Shown: piece by piece, positions 46,022 to 54,367 of the stretch
Layout of the letters: each line of letters opens with the position of its first letter
Numbering within the stretch: position 1 is the stretch's first letter
NCBI GenBank assembly: GCA_020850595.1
Contig: JADZEK010000124.1
Location: 1 to 57,844 of the forward strand
Length of the DNA stretch: 57,844 nt
Direction of reading: 5' to 3'
From: Anaerolineales bacterium
GTDB lineage: Bacteria > Chloroflexota > Anaerolineae > Anaerolineales > UBA6663
Made by a program: the position numbers and the translations under genes
Notes under the pieces: model-generated
The model's input: only the letters and a program-made list of their open reading frames with translations
Told to the model about the DNA's origin: nothing
Database searches by the model: none

Positions 46022-47146
46022 GTGGCAACCAAACGCGATTACTACGAGATCTTGGGCGTCGCCCGGCAGGCGGCGGGCGACGAAATTAAGTCGGCCTATC
46101 GCCGGCTCGCCAAGCAATTTCACCCGGACGTGAACAAAGAGACCGGGGCGGAAGAGCGCTTCAAGGAAGTCAGCGAGGCGTATGCGGTGCTGGCGGACGA
46201 GCAGAAGCGCGCCGCCTACGACCGCTATGGTCATGCCGGCGTCAGCGGCAACGGCGCGCCGGATATGTCCGGCTTCGGCATGGAGGACATCTTCGAGAGC
46301 ATCTTCGGCGGGTTCGGCGCGCGCACCAACACCCGGCGCAGCCCGCGGCGCGGCGCCGACGTGCGCTACGACCTGACGATTGCGTTCGAGGAGGCCATCT
46401 CCGGAGTCGAGAAGGAAGTGCAGGTGACGCGCCACGAAGTCTGCGCCACCTGCAAAGGCTCGGGGGCTGAGCCGGGCACCACGCCGGTGCGCTGCCACAC
46501 CTGCAACGGCGCGGGCGAAGTGCGCCAGGTGCGCCAGACCTTCTTAGGCTCGATGGTCAACGTGAGCACCTGCCCCACCTGCCAGGGCAAAGGCGAGACC
46601 ATCGCCACGCCCTGCCACACCTGCCACGGCCGCACCCAGGTGCGCCAGACGCGGCGGCTGCCCGTCAACGTTCCGCCCGGCGTGGATACCGGCACGCAGA
46701 TTCGGCTGTCGGGCGAGGGCGAGCCGGGCCTCAACGGCGGCCCGAACGGCAACCTGTACATCGCCCTGACCGTGCAGCCGCATAAGTACTTTCGGCGGCA
46801 GGGCGAAGACATTGTGCTGGAGGTTTCGGTGAACCTGGCGCAGGCCGCGCTGGGCGCCGACATCAGCGTGCCCACGGTGATGAGCGGCAGTGAGAAGCTC
46901 AAAGTGCCGGCGGGCATGCAGCCCGGCACGATCTTCCACCTGCGCGGCAAGGGCGTGCCCCGCCTGCAGCGCAGCGGGCGCGGCGACATGTACGTGCTCG
47001 TCACCGTGACCACGCCCACCAACCTCAACGGCGAGCAGAAGAAGCTGCTCAAGGAACTGGCCAAGACCCTGCCGCCCGACGCCGTGCCGCAGGAGAAGGG
47101 CCTGATTGACCGCGTGCGCGAAGTCCTCATCAGCGGCGGGCAATAG
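46022..47146 (+). CDS. dnaJ: Hsp40 cochaperone DnaJ
   Basis: A 374-residue DnaK cochaperone. The J domain (about 5-68) has the HPD motif in [12 protein letters not shown], followed by a short Gly/Phe region ([16 protein letters not shown]). The zinc-finger domain has four C-x-x-C-x-G-x-G-type repeats ([32 protein letters not shown]; the last ends Arg-Thr rather than Gly-x-Gly), and a C-terminal substrate domain follows. The start codon is GTG. It belongs to the CIRCE-controlled operon. Confidence 0.97.
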   Translation: MATKRDYYEILGVARQAAGDEIKSAYRRLAKQFHPDVNKETGAEERFKEVSEAYAVLADEQKRAAYDRYGHAGVSGNGAPDMSGFGMEDIFESIFGGFGARTNTRRSPRRGADVRYDLTIAFEEAISGVEKEVQVTRHEVCATCKGSGAEPGTTPVRCHTCNGAGEVRQVRQTFLGSMVNVSTCPTCQGKGETIATPCHTCHGRTQVRQTRRLPVNVPPGVDTGTQIRLSGEGEPGLNGGPNGNLYIALTVQPHKYFRRQGEDIVLEVSVNLAQAALGADISVPTVMSGSEKLKVPAGMQPGTIFHLRGKGVPRLQRSGRGDMYVLVTVTTPTNLNGEQKKLLKELAKTLPPDAVPQEKGLIDRVREVLISGGQ

Positions 47147-47149
47147 CCC

Positions 47150-48100
47150 GTGCCGCCCGCCGCGCCAACGACGCAATGGCTCGAAGTCTCGCTGACCGTG
47201 AACGGCGAGACGGCCGAGGCGGTGGCCGACGTGCTGGCGCGCTTCGCGCCGGAGGGCGTGGCGCTGGAGGCCACCCGGCTGGAGACCGCGCCCGACACCG
47301 ACGAGACGCGGCCGACTGGCGACGTGCTGGTGCGCGCGTACCTCCCGGTGGACGCGGACCTGGAAGCGCGCCGCCGGCAGTTGGAAGAGGCGCTGTGGCA
47401 CCTGGGCCAAATCCTGCCACTGCCCGCGCCGAACTATCAGCCCATCGCCGAGACCAACTGGTCGGAAGCCTGGAAGGCCAACTTCCACCCCATGCGCCTG
47501 GGCCGGCGGCTGATGATCATCCCCGCCTGGCTCAACCCGCCGCTGGAGCCGACCGACCTGCCTATCCGGCTCGACCCCGGCATGGCGTTCGGCACCGGCA
47601 CGCACCCCACCACGCAGTTGTGCCTGCTGGCGCTGGAGCGCCACCTGAAGCCGGGCGGCCGCGTGCTCGACCTGGGCACCGGCTCGGGCATCCTGGCGAT
47701 TGCGGCGGCCAAGCTGGGCGCGGCGCACGTGCTGGGGGTGGATATTGACGACGAGGCGGTGCGCGTGGCGGGCGAGAACATCGTCGCCAACGGCGTGGCC
47801 GGGCAGGTGCGGATCGGGCGCGGGTCGCTGGCCGAGGTGCTGGCCGACCAGTACGGCGCGGAATGGCGCGGCGCGCCGCTGGTGGTGGCGAACATCCTGG
47901 CGCGCGTGATCGTGACGCTGCTGGCCGAGGGCCTGGCCGACACGGTGCAGGCCGGCGGGCGGCTGATCGTTTCGGGCATCCTTGACTCGCAGGCCTACCA
48001 GGTGAATGCCGCGCTGAAGATGGCGGGGCTGAACGTGCTGGCCCAGGAGCAGATTGACGATTGGGTGGCGATTATTGCGGATAAGCCGGAAGAGGCTTAG
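47150..48100 (+). CDS. prmA: Ribosomal protein L11 methyltransferase
   Basis: A 316-residue methyltransferase that trimethylates L11. The N-terminal L11-binding domain is followed by a class I SAM domain with DPGMAFGTGTHPTTQLCLLALE (in parts), motif I VLDLGTGSGILAIAAAKLGA (in parts), the acidic GVDIDDEAV and VVANILARVI (the NPP-like motif region). The start codon is GTG, 3 bases after the dnaJ stop. The dnaJ-prmA order is widely conserved, and the gene is probably heat-induced with the operon. Confidence 0.95.
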   Translation: MPPAAPTTQWLEVSLTVNGETAEAVADVLARFAPEGVALEATRLETAPDTDETRPTGDVLVRAYLPVDADLEARRRQLEEALWHLGQILPLPAPNYQPIAETNWSEAWKANFHPMRLGRRLMIIPAWLNPPLEPTDLPIRLDPGMAFGTGTHPTTQLCLLALERHLKPGGRVLDLGTGSGILAIAAAKLGAAHVLGVDIDDEAVRVAGENIVANGVAGQVRIGRGSLAEVLADQYGAEWRGAPLVVANILARVIVTLLAEGLADTVQAGGRLIVSGILDSQAYQVNAALKMAGLNVLAQEQIDDWVAIIADKPEEA

Positions 48101-48130
48101 CTACGAATTAGCACGAATTAGCACGAATTT
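48101..48130 (+). repeat. Intergenic repeat family 2, copy e (tandem)
   Basis: Directly after the prmA stop the unit ACGAATTAGC occurs twice and is followed by ACGAATTTAGG, the longest form of this repeat family in the window. Confidence 0.6.
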
Positions 48131-48140
48131 AGGTGTGGTG

Positions 48141-48180
48141 ACACAAGCCGCCTCGCTAATTACGAGGCGGCTTGTGTTTA
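48141..48180 (+). terminator. Terminator of the hrcA-grpE-dnaK-dnaJ-prmA operon
   Basis: A perfect 15-bp stem (48141-48155 with 48163-48177, ACACAAGCCGCCTCG) with a 7-base loop, followed by TTTA. It lies 40 bases past the prmA stop, between convergent genes. Confidence 0.85.
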
Positions 48181-48203
48181 AGGGCGGGGCGCGTGGCCTG
48201 TGC

Positions 48204-48599
48204 TCAGCCGGCGTACTGCTCGTCGGTGACGTGCTCCAGCCAGTCTACCGTGCGGCCGTCGAGGGCTTCTTGAATGGCGAGGTGGCTCATGGCCGTGGTG
48301 GGGGCCGCGCCGTGCCAGTGCTTCTCGCCGGGCGGGAACCAGATCACATCGCCGGGGCGGATCTCCTCAATGGGGCCGCCCCAGCGTTGGGCGCGCCCGC
48401 TGCCGGAGAGCACGAGGAGGGTTTGGCCGAGCGGGTGGGTGTGCCACGCGGTGCGCGCGCCCGGCTCGAAGGTGACGCCGGCCCCCGCCACGCGCGCCGG
48501 GGCGGGGGCGGTGAAGAGCGGGTCGAGCCGCGCCGCGCCGGTGAACCACTCGGCCGGGCCGCGACTGGAGGGGGTCGTGCCGCTGCGTTTGATGTCCAT
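48204..48599 (-). CDS. Metal-binding cupin, cupin hydroxynitrile lyase-like
   Basis: A 131-residue single-domain cupin. The metal ligands His53, His55, Gln59 and His94 lie in [11 protein letters not shown] and PPGEKHWHG. The sequence closely follows the manganese cupin hydroxynitrile lyase of Granulicella tundricola, from IKR near the N-terminus through [12 protein letters not shown] to [12 protein letters not shown], as I recall that protein. Most members of this group have unknown physiological roles and are often annotated only as cupins, so cyanohydrin lyase activity is a possibility and not a firm call. A strong GGAAGGAGGT ribosome site precedes the ATG. It lies downstream of infA but beyond a terminator. 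Confidence 0.85.
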   Translation of the reverse strand: MDIKRSGTTPSSRGPAEWFTGAARLDPLFTAPAPARVAGAGVTFEPGARTAWHTHPLGQTLLVLSGSGRAQRWGGPIEEIRPGDVIWFPPGEKHWHGAAPTTAMSHLAIQEALDGRTVDWLEHVTDEQYAG

Positions 48600-48629
48600 G
48601 GAACCTCCTTCCGCGCTGACCGCGGCTTA

Positions 48630-48659
48630 AACCAAACCGCCTCGCCGGGGCGAGGCGGT
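48630..48659 (-). terminator. Terminator after infA
   Basis: A perfect 11-bp stem (48636-48646 with 48649-48659, ACCGCCTCGCC) followed on the minus strand by TTGGTTT. It separates infA from the cupin gene. Confidence 0.75.
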
Positions 48660-48687
48660 GTCGGACTAGATTTCGGCGCCGCCGCGC

Positions 48688-48948
48688 TTAGGGCGTGGCG
48701 TTGGGGTCGGGCAGCGCGCCGCCGCCGGAGTTGAAGCGGTAGACGATGCGCCCGCGCGTGAGGTCGTAGGGCGACAGCTCCACCTTGACCCGGTCGCCGA
48801 GCAAGATGCGGATGTAGTACTTCCGCAGGCGGCCGGAAAGATAGGCCAGCACAGTGTGATTATTGTCGAGCTGCACGCGAAAGGTGGTGCTGGGCATGGC
48901 CTCGACAACCGTGCCCTCCACGACGATCTTTTCTTCAGTCTTGGTCAT
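48688..48948 (-). CDS. infA: Translation initiation factor IF-1
   Basis: An 86-residue OB-fold protein that occupies the ribosomal A site during initiation. The IF-1 pattern is visible: [45 protein letters not shown] (in parts) and [15 protein letters not shown]. It is about 12 residues longer than usual because of a Gly/Pro tail. It lies 8 bases after the S1-type gene, so both are probably transcribed from 50314-50342. Confidence 0.96.
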   Translation of the reverse strand: MTKTEEKIVVEGTVVEAMPSTTFRVQLDNNHTVLAYLSGRLRKYYIRILLGDRVKVELSPYDLTRGRIVYRFNSGGGALPDPNATP

Positions 48949-48956
48949 GCTGGCGG

Positions 48957-50138
48957 CTAATCCTCACCCTCTGGGGCCGACTCGTCGGCAGACCCGTCGG
49001 CGTACTCGGCCTCGGCCTGATCGTCCGCGGGCGGCGGCACAGGCGAGGCGGCTTCTTCGTCAGAAGCTGCTGCGGATAAAACCCCCTGGAGCGCCAGCCC
49101 AATGCGCTGGCGGTCAGGCTCGACGTTGAGGATGCGCACCCGCACGGCGGCGCCCTCGACGATGCCGGATTGATTGGCGATCTGGTTGGTCGGCAGCAGG
49201 CCTTCCACGCCTTCGCCCAGGTCTACAAACGCGCCAAAGGGCGCCAGGCGCGTGAGCGTGCCTTCGACTACCTGGCCGGGCTGGAAGCGCTCGGCCACGC
49301 GCTGCCACGGGTCGGGCTGGCGGCGCTTAAGCGACAGGCCGATGCGCTTGCTCTCGCGATCTACCTTGAGCACTTCCACTTCAACTTCCTGGCCCACGGC
49401 CAGGACTTCGCTGGGGTGCTTGACGCGCCGCCAGGATAGCTCGGAGATGTGGATCAGGCCGTCGGCGCCGCCCAGGTCTACGAAGGCGCCAAAGTCGCGC
49501 AGCCCGGTGACCACGCCCGAGCGCACCTGCCCTTCGGCCAGGTCGGCCAGCAGGCGGGTCTTCTGCTTCTCGCGGTATTCCTTCTGGGCGTTGCGCTGCG
49601 AGAGCACCAGGCGGCGGCGCTGGCGGTCCACTTCGATGACCTTAAAGCCCATCTTGCGGTTGACCAACTGGGCCAGCCGGCTCTGACGCTCGTTTTCGGG
49701 CACGCCGCGCGGCAGGTCGGTGATGTGCGACACCGGCACGAAGGCCTGCACATCGCCGAATTGGACGATCAGCCCGCCGCGATTATACCCGCTGACGGCG
49801 CCTTCCCACATCTCGCCGCTGGCCATCAGGCGCTCGGCGGTCAGCCAGTCTTTCTGCTGGCGGCCCTGGTTGACCGAGACGCGCAGGTTGCCGTCTTTGT
49901 CTTCCGGTTCGATGACGACCACGGGCACTTCCTGGTCTACCTCGAACTGGACGCCTTCTTCGCGGAGTTTGTCAAGCTCAGCGCGCGGCACCACGCCGTC
50001 GCGTTTGAGGCCCAGGTCTACAATCATCCCTTGGGTGTCGAGGGCGACCACCCGGCCAGAGAGGACATCGCCCCGCAGCGGGCGCGGGGTGGCTTCGGAA
50101 CTTTCCAGCAGCGCTCTAAAGTCTTCTGACTCGGCCAT
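48957..50138 (-). CDS. rpsA: 30S ribosomal protein S1-type protein (four S1 domains)
   Basis: A 393-residue RNA-binding protein with four S1 (OB-fold) repeats, near residues 20-95, 105-180, 195-270 and 285-350. Domains 3 and 4 are the most canonical ([27 protein letters not shown], in parts, and [22 protein letters not shown]). The tail is acidic and disordered. It probably serves as the ribosomal S1 protein that unfolds and docks mRNA; four-domain S1 is usual outside the Proteobacteria. Its gene has a consensus promoter and a leader with an intrinsic terminator ending about 26 bases before the start. Confidence 0.92.
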   Translation of the reverse strand: MAESEDFRALLESSEATPRPLRGDVLSGRVVALDTQGMIVDLGLKRDGVVPRAELDKLREEGVQFEVDQEVPVVVIEPEDKDGNLRVSVNQGRQQKDWLTAERLMASGEMWEGAVSGYNRGGLIVQFGDVQAFVPVSHITDLPRGVPENERQSRLAQLVNRKMGFKVIEVDRQRRRLVLSQRNAQKEYREKQKTRLLADLAEGQVRSGVVTGLRDFGAFVDLGGADGLIHISELSWRRVKHPSEVLAVGQEVEVEVLKVDRESKRIGLSLKRRQPDPWQRVAERFQPGQVVEGTLTRLAPFGAFVDLGEGVEGLLPTNQIANQSGIVEGAAVRVRILNVEPDRQRIGLALQGVLSAAASDEEAASPVPPPADDQAEAEYADGSADESAPEGED

Positions 50139-50307
50139 GGGCTAGATTATCCTCGGCGCAGAATAAAAAAACTCGGCGAAAGGCCAACGTGCCGGCGCGC
50201 CGAGTGTCGGGGCAGTGCAGTGTGAGGTGTAATCAAGAAACGGATTATCTCATTCCGCCACAAGCCCCTCGACCGGACGCGTCATGCGCGACTCATCCTA
50301 GATGAGT
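50139..50307 (-). promoter_or_regulatory. Structured leader of the S1-infA operon (attenuator candidate)
   Basis: Between the promoter and the S1 start there are about 165 bases with no gene. They hold a 5' hairpin (ACTCATC 50291-50297 with GATGAGT 50301-50307), an intrinsic terminator (50165-50205), and a GCGCCGAGGA stretch (50151-50160 on the minus strand) carrying the ribosome site. The terminator's 5' arm CTCGGCGC could instead pair with GCGCCGAG next to the ribosome site. Mutually exclusive folds of this type suggest attenuation, possibly by S1 itself, but no antiterminator was proven. Confidence 0.6.
50165..50205 (-). terminator. Intrinsic terminator upstream of the S1 gene
   Basis: On the minus strand ACTCGGCG (50198-50205) pairs with CGCCGAGT (50171-50178), followed by a run of seven T (complement of 50165-50171). 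No minus-strand gene lies between the promoter at 50314-50342 and this site, so it can only act on the S1 leader transcript. Confidence 0.75.
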
Positions 50308-50313
50308 GGGAGC

Positions 50314-50342
50314 ATTATACATCTCGCTTATAACAATGTCAA
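50314..50342 (-). promoter_or_regulatory. Consensus promoter of the S1-infA operon
   Basis: On the minus strand TTGACA (50337-50342) and TATAAT (50314-50319) are separated by 17 bases, a perfect sigma-70 consensus. Confidence 0.9.
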
Positions 50343-50443
50343 TTTTCTCGGGTGATTTGCCCTATGCGGTTGACACAAATGCGCCCTCGCGCTAGAACTT
50401 CACTTAAGTTTATATTTAGACCGATATTTATGGGAATAAGTAG

Positions 50444-51070
50444 ATGCTTTCTGTAAGGTTTACCTCGCTGCGTGAGCGCAAGAAGGCCGCCACTAAGGAA
50501 CGCCTGTACGTTGAGGCGCTGGAACTGTTCCGGCGCAAGGGGTTTGCCGCCAGCACGGTGGAAGACATCGTCGCGGCCGCCGACGTGTCGAAGGGAACAT
50601 TTTTCAACTATTTTTCCGGCAAAGAGGGCCTGCTGCACTATGTGAGCGAGCGGCTCGCCCACACCGCGGCCGAGGCGCTGGCGGCGCTGCCGGCGGCCGA
50701 GGCCCTCAGCGCCCGTGAGCAGTTGGCCCGCGCACTCCAGGTGCTGGCGGCCCCGCTGGAGGCCGACCGTGAGCTGGCGCGCGTGGTGGTGTTCGAGTTG
50801 CTGCGGGCGTCGGCCGCCGGCCTGGCCGACCCCTACCGCGCTTGGCTGAGCCAGACGGTCAGCGCGGCGCTGCGGGCGGGGCAGGAGCGCGGCGAGGTGG
50901 CCGCGGAGTTTGACCTCGACCTGCTGAGCAGCGTCATCATCGGCGCGTATTTCCAGCAGGTCTTCGAGTGGTGTGCGGCCGAACAGCCCTACCCACTGGG
51001 CGAACGGCTGGCGCGCCTGCTGGCGATGCTGTGGCGCGCCGTTGGCCCGGCCGCGGCGGGCGCACTGTGA
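50444..51070 (+). CDS. TetR-family transcription regulator
   Basis: A 208-residue regulator. The N-terminal helix-turn-helix has RLYVEALELFRRKGFAASTVEDIVAAADVSKGTFFNYFSGKEGLL (quoted in part: RRKGFAAST, AADVSKGTFFNYF), the classic TetR DNA-binding signature. The Ala/Leu-rich C-terminal domain would bind a ligand. It overlaps the downstream glycosyltransferase gene by 4 bases and is likely its regulator. The 100 bases upstream are A+T-rich and diverge from the S1 operon, but no clear palindromic operator was identified. Confidence 0.92.
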   Translation: MLSVRFTSLRERKKAATKERLYVEALELFRRKGFAASTVEDIVAAADVSKGTFFNYFSGKEGLLHYVSERLAHTAAEALAALPAAEALSAREQLARALQVLAAPLEADRELARVVVFELLRASAAGLADPYRAWLSQTVSAALRAGQERGEVAAEFDLDLLSSVIIGAYFQQVFEWCAAEQPYPLGERLARLLAMLWRAVGPAAAGAL

Positions 51071-52290
51071 GCGGGGCTTGGGCCTGGGTGGGCGTCTCAA
51101 CCGTGGGGCTGGCGCTGAGCTTGTTGGTGACGTGGTGGCTGCACCGTGAACGGTCTTTCGGCTGTGCGCTCACGCCGGGGGGCAGGCCGCCCGCGAACGC
51201 GCCGCTGATTGCCGTGATCGTGCCCGCCCGCAACGAGGCCCGCAACATCCGGCGCTGCGTCGAGGCGCTGCTGGCGCAAGACTACCCAAACTACGCCGTT
51301 TACGTCGTTGACGACTGCTCCACCGACGCCACCCCCGCCATCCTGGCCGAGTTGGCGGCGCGCGAGGCGCGGCTGACGGTTATACAGGCCTCGCCGCTGC
51401 CGCCGGGCTGGGCGGGCAAGCCGCACGCGCTGGTGCTGGGGGTGCGGGCGGCCGGAGCCGCGGCAGGCTGGTATTGCTTTGTGGACGCCGACACTTTTGC
51501 GCGGCCGGGCCTGCTGACGGCCGCCTATGCCACGGCGCAGGCGCACGGGGCGGCGCTGTTTAGCGTTTTTACCCGGCAGGCGCTGGGCACGTTTTGGGAA
51601 CGGACGGTGATGCCGTTGGTGTTTAGCGCGCTGGCAGTAGGGTTCCCGCCCAGCAAGGTGAACGACCCGGCCCGGCCGGAGGCGATTGCCAACGGGCAAT
51701 TCATCTTGATCGAGCGCGGGGCGTATGCGGCGGTGGGCGGCCACGCGGCGCTGCGCGGCTCGGTCACGGAGGACAAAGACCTGGCCGAGGCGGTTAAGCG
51801 CAGCGGGCGGCGGCTGCTGATCGCCGACGGCCGAGCGCTGGTGGAGACGCGCATGTATACCTCCCTGCCGGAGCTGTGGGAGGGCTGGACCAAGAACATC
51901 TACCTCGGGCTGCAAGGCCGCTTGGGGCTGCTGCTGTTCGGCGCGGGCGTGGCGCTGAGCGGAGCGCTGGCGCTGCCGGGTTGGCTGCTGGCGGGCGCGC
52001 TGTGGGCGGCGCTGGGCGGCGGGCTGCCCGCGGCGCTGGTGCTGGCCGAGGCGCTGCTGGCCGCGCTGGTGATCGTGGCCGTGCGCGCCCGCGTGTCGGC
52101 GCTGTTTGAGATTCCGCCCAGCTATGCCCTGACGCTGCCGCTGGGCGCGCTGGTCTTCGCCGCGATGATGGCGACCTCGGCCCTGCGCGGCCTGAGCGGG
52201 CGGGGTGTGCGCTGGAAGGGCCGCGTGTATGGCGGGCCGGCCGGCAGTGAGCCGGGTGACGCCGACCGGCCGACGCTACCTGAGCCGTAG
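51067..52290 (+). CDS. Membrane GT2 glycosyltransferase (HpnB/CrtQ-like)
   Basis: A 407-residue inverting glycosyltransferase. An N-terminal membrane helix (about 5-24) precedes the GT-A domain with IAVIVPARNEARNIRRCVEALL (in parts), VYVVDDCSTDATP, the DxD motif FVDADTFA, NGQFILIERGAY, the acceptor-base region SVTEDKDLAEAV, and the QxxRW-like segment near GWTKNIYLGLQGR. Three or more C-terminal helices follow. The pattern resembles hopanoid-associated HpnB and carotenoid CrtQ glycosyltransferases; the acceptor is not determinable here. The start codon is GTG overlapping the TetR stop. Confidence 0.88.
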   Translation: MSGAWAWVGVSTVGLALSLLVTWWLHRERSFGCALTPGGRPPANAPLIAVIVPARNEARNIRRCVEALLAQDYPNYAVYVVDDCSTDATPAILAELAAREARLTVIQASPLPPGWAGKPHALVLGVRAAGAAAGWYCFVDADTFARPGLLTAAYATAQAHGAALFSVFTRQALGTFWERTVMPLVFSALAVGFPPSKVNDPARPEAIANGQFILIERGAYAAVGGHAALRGSVTEDKDLAEAVKRSGRRLLIADGRALVETRMYTSLPELWEGWTKNIYLGLQGRLGLLLFGAGVALSGALALPGWLLAGALWAALGGGLPAALVLAEALLAALVIVAVRARVSALFEIPPSYALTLPLGALVFAAMMATSALRGLSGRGVRWKGRVYGGPAGSEPGDADRPTLPEP

Positions 52291-52304
52291 TATCATTAAG
52301 CTGG

Positions 52305-53537
52305 ATGAAATACTACGAGCTTCTGGACGTGCCGCCGGACGCGACGGACGAGCAGATCAAAGCCGCTTACCGCATTCTGGTGCAACTGCACCACCCCGAC
52401 CGGCTTCAGCAGGTGAACCCGGCGGTGCGCGCCTACGCCGAAGAACGCCTCAAGAAGATCAACGAAGCGTACCGAGAACTGAGCGACCCGCAGCGCCGCA
52501 GCCGCTACGATGCGACCTGGCAGACGGCCCGCGCGCGCGCCCCCGCCGCGCCGGAGTGGGAGACCCATGAGCCGGCGCCGGACCCGGCGTGGGAGTGGTC
52601 GAAGAAGGCCGCGCGCCGCAAGAGCCGCGCCGCCGAGGAGGCCGAAGAAGCCTACGACGCCTGGGCGCACGAGGCGGCCAGCCGCTACGCCGAGCAGCGC
52701 GAGGCCGAGCGCGCCCGCCGCGCCCAGGAAGAAGTGCGCACGGCCGAGGCGCGCGCCAAGCAGGCCGCCGAGCAGCAGTTCCCGCGCGCGCGGCTGCACG
52801 GCAGCGCGCTGGTGGTGCACTTTGCCTCCGGCGTGTGGACCACCCTGGTGCCCGTGCCCGCCGGTCCGTTCCGCATGGGGTCAGACCCAGCGGAGGACGC
52901 CGAGGCCGGCAAGGCCGAGCAGCCCGCGCACAGTGTGCGGCTGAGCGACTACTACCTGGGCAAGTACCCGGTGACGAACGCGCAGTACGCGGCCTTTCGG
53001 CGCGCCACGGGGCAGGGGCCGGCCAAGCCCGGCGGCGGGCCGCAACTGCCGGTGGTTAACGTCACGTGGGACGACGCGGCGGCCTTTTGCCGCTGGCTGA
53101 GCGTGGCGACGGCACGGCCCTTCCGGCTGCCGACCGAGGCCGAGTGGGAGAAGGCCGCGCGCGGGCCGGAGGGGCTGCGCTATCCGTGGGGCGCGACCTG
53201 GGACCCCGCGCGCCTGAACGGCAACCACACGGTGGGCGCGCTCACGCCGGTGGACCGCTACTCGCCGGACAGCGACGGGCCATATGGCGCCGCCGACCAG
53301 TTGGGCAATGTGTGGGAGTGGTGCAGCGACTGGTTCGACCCGCAGCTATATGCGCGGCGCGCGGCGCGCGGCGACGCCGGCGACCCGGTGGGGCCGCCCA
53401 CGGGGCAAGGCTATGTGGTGCGGGGCGGGGCGTTCGACTCGCCGCCGCGCCATGCGCGCAGCGCGCACCGCAACTGGTACTACCCGGACACCGCCCGCGC
53501 CAACCTGGGCTTCCGGCTGGCGGCCGGGGGCGGCTGA
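52305..53537 (+). CDS. J-domain fused to a SUMF1/formylglycine-generating-like domain
   Basis: A 410-residue fusion. Residues 1-70 are a J domain (YYELLDVPPDATDEQIKAAY and the HPD motif in LQLHHPDRL, quoted in part), followed by a charged Ala/Glu/Arg coiled coil (about 85-160). Residues 175-408 are a SUMF1/FGE-sulfatase domain with VPVPAGPFRMGSD, KYPVTNAQY, FRLPTEAEWEKAARG, LGNVWEWCSDWFD, YVVRGGAFDSPPRHARSAHR and GFRLA. The cysteines that catalyse formylglycine formation are absent, since RSAHRNW replaces the Cys-containing segment, so it is more likely a binding module. The J domain implies that it recruits Hsp70 to whatever the SUMF1 fold binds. Confidence 0.9.
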   Translation: MKYYELLDVPPDATDEQIKAAYRILVQLHHPDRLQQVNPAVRAYAEERLKKINEAYRELSDPQRRSRYDATWQTARARAPAAPEWETHEPAPDPAWEWSKKAARRKSRAAEEAEEAYDAWAHEAASRYAEQREAERARRAQEEVRTAEARAKQAAEQQFPRARLHGSALVVHFASGVWTTLVPVPAGPFRMGSDPAEDAEAGKAEQPAHSVRLSDYYLGKYPVTNAQYAAFRRATGQGPAKPGGGPQLPVVNVTWDDAAAFCRWLSVATARPFRLPTEAEWEKAARGPEGLRYPWGATWDPARLNGNHTVGALTPVDRYSPDSDGPYGAADQLGNVWEWCSDWFDPQLYARRAARGDAGDPVGPPTGQGYVVRGGAFDSPPRHARSAHRNWYYPDTARANLGFRLAAGGG

Positions 53538-53689
53538 CGGGCGGTTTTCATGCAAATTGCCGGTAATCCGACAAAGCCCCCGAAGGCGTTGGCGGGCAGT
53601 CGTCAGGCGCGGGCGCTTGCGCGCTGGCAGCCGGTTCGGATAAGATCAGCCTTTGGCGGGCACGGCGAACTGAGACAGACCGGACAAGC

Positions 53690-54337
53690 ATGAACGCAGG
53701 TGAGAGCTTTCAACTGAGCGCGGCCTGGTGGAAGAAGGGCAAGCCGCTGACGCTTAAGCCCACCGGCCTGGGCGCGGCGCTGACGGCCTACGAGCGCGCC
53801 CGGGCCGCGTACATGGGCAGCCAGGACAACAACCTCAAGTTCAAGGTGGCGCTTGACGCGCTCGATACGGTCAACGATGCGCGGCTGCGGGCGATTGCCC
53901 TGTGCGGTTCGAGCCACGCCGACACTAAGGCGGCGCTGCAAAAGGCGGCGGTGATCGCCGCCGAGACGCAGGCGCTGCTGACGACGCGCTCGAACCAGTT
54001 CAAGGCACCGCTGCGCCAACTGAAGAGCCGCGTGGAAGATTTGAAGAAGCACACCGCCAAGCTCAAGACGCAGGTGGCGGCCTACGAGAAGGTGAAGGTC
54101 GCGCTCGACCCCAAGAAGCGCGCCGCGAACGAGAAGATCATCAAGCTCAACCTGGCCTACCTGAACAACGCCATTCAGGGCGGCAGCAGCGCGCTGCAGG
54201 CGCTGGACCGGCAGGAGCAGGTGCTGGGCGATTATTTCCCGAAGCTGGCGGTAGAGTTCAAGGCCGGCAAGACGGCTTTTACCACGCTGCGCGCGGCGGG
54301 TATGCAGCTGCTCGACGACTACGACGAATACGCCTGA
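53690..54337 (+). CDS. Helical, probably coiled-coil protein of unknown function
   Basis: A 215-residue, Ala/Lys-rich, all-helical protein without signal or membrane segment. It begins MNAGESFQLSAAWWKKGKP and includes coiled-coil stretches (about 100-150 and 170-200) and an acidic C-terminus DDYDEYA. I do not recognise the family. It could be distantly related to the Lys-rich protein at 35626-36018, which shares a Trp-Lys-rich start and Leu-Gly/Ala helices, but the similarity is marginal. It lies 152 bases after the J-domain fusion, with a possible -10 (TAAGAT) near 53642. Confidence 0.7.
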   Translation: MNAGESFQLSAAWWKKGKPLTLKPTGLGAALTAYERARAAYMGSQDNNLKFKVALDALDTVNDARLRAIALCGSSHADTKAALQKAAVIAAETQALLTTRSNQFKAPLRQLKSRVEDLKKHTAKLKTQVAAYEKVKVALDPKKRAANEKIIKLNLAYLNNAIQGGSSALQALDRQEQVLGDYFPKLAVEFKAGKTAFTTLRAAGMQLLDDYDEYA

Positions 54338-54367
54338 CGCCCCGCCCGACGCCGAGCGCGGCCGGCG

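Noticed and set aside
43993..46032. Open frame of almost 680 codons opposite dnaK
   Set aside because: It is a mirror of dnaK codon bias with His/Arg/Leu/Val composition and no ribosome site; such antisense frames opposite dnaK are well-known artefacts.
52305..53537. Formylglycine-generating enzyme
   Set aside because: The C-terminal segment has His-Arg-Asn-Trp where the catalytic cysteines should be, and no sulfatase gene is nearby.
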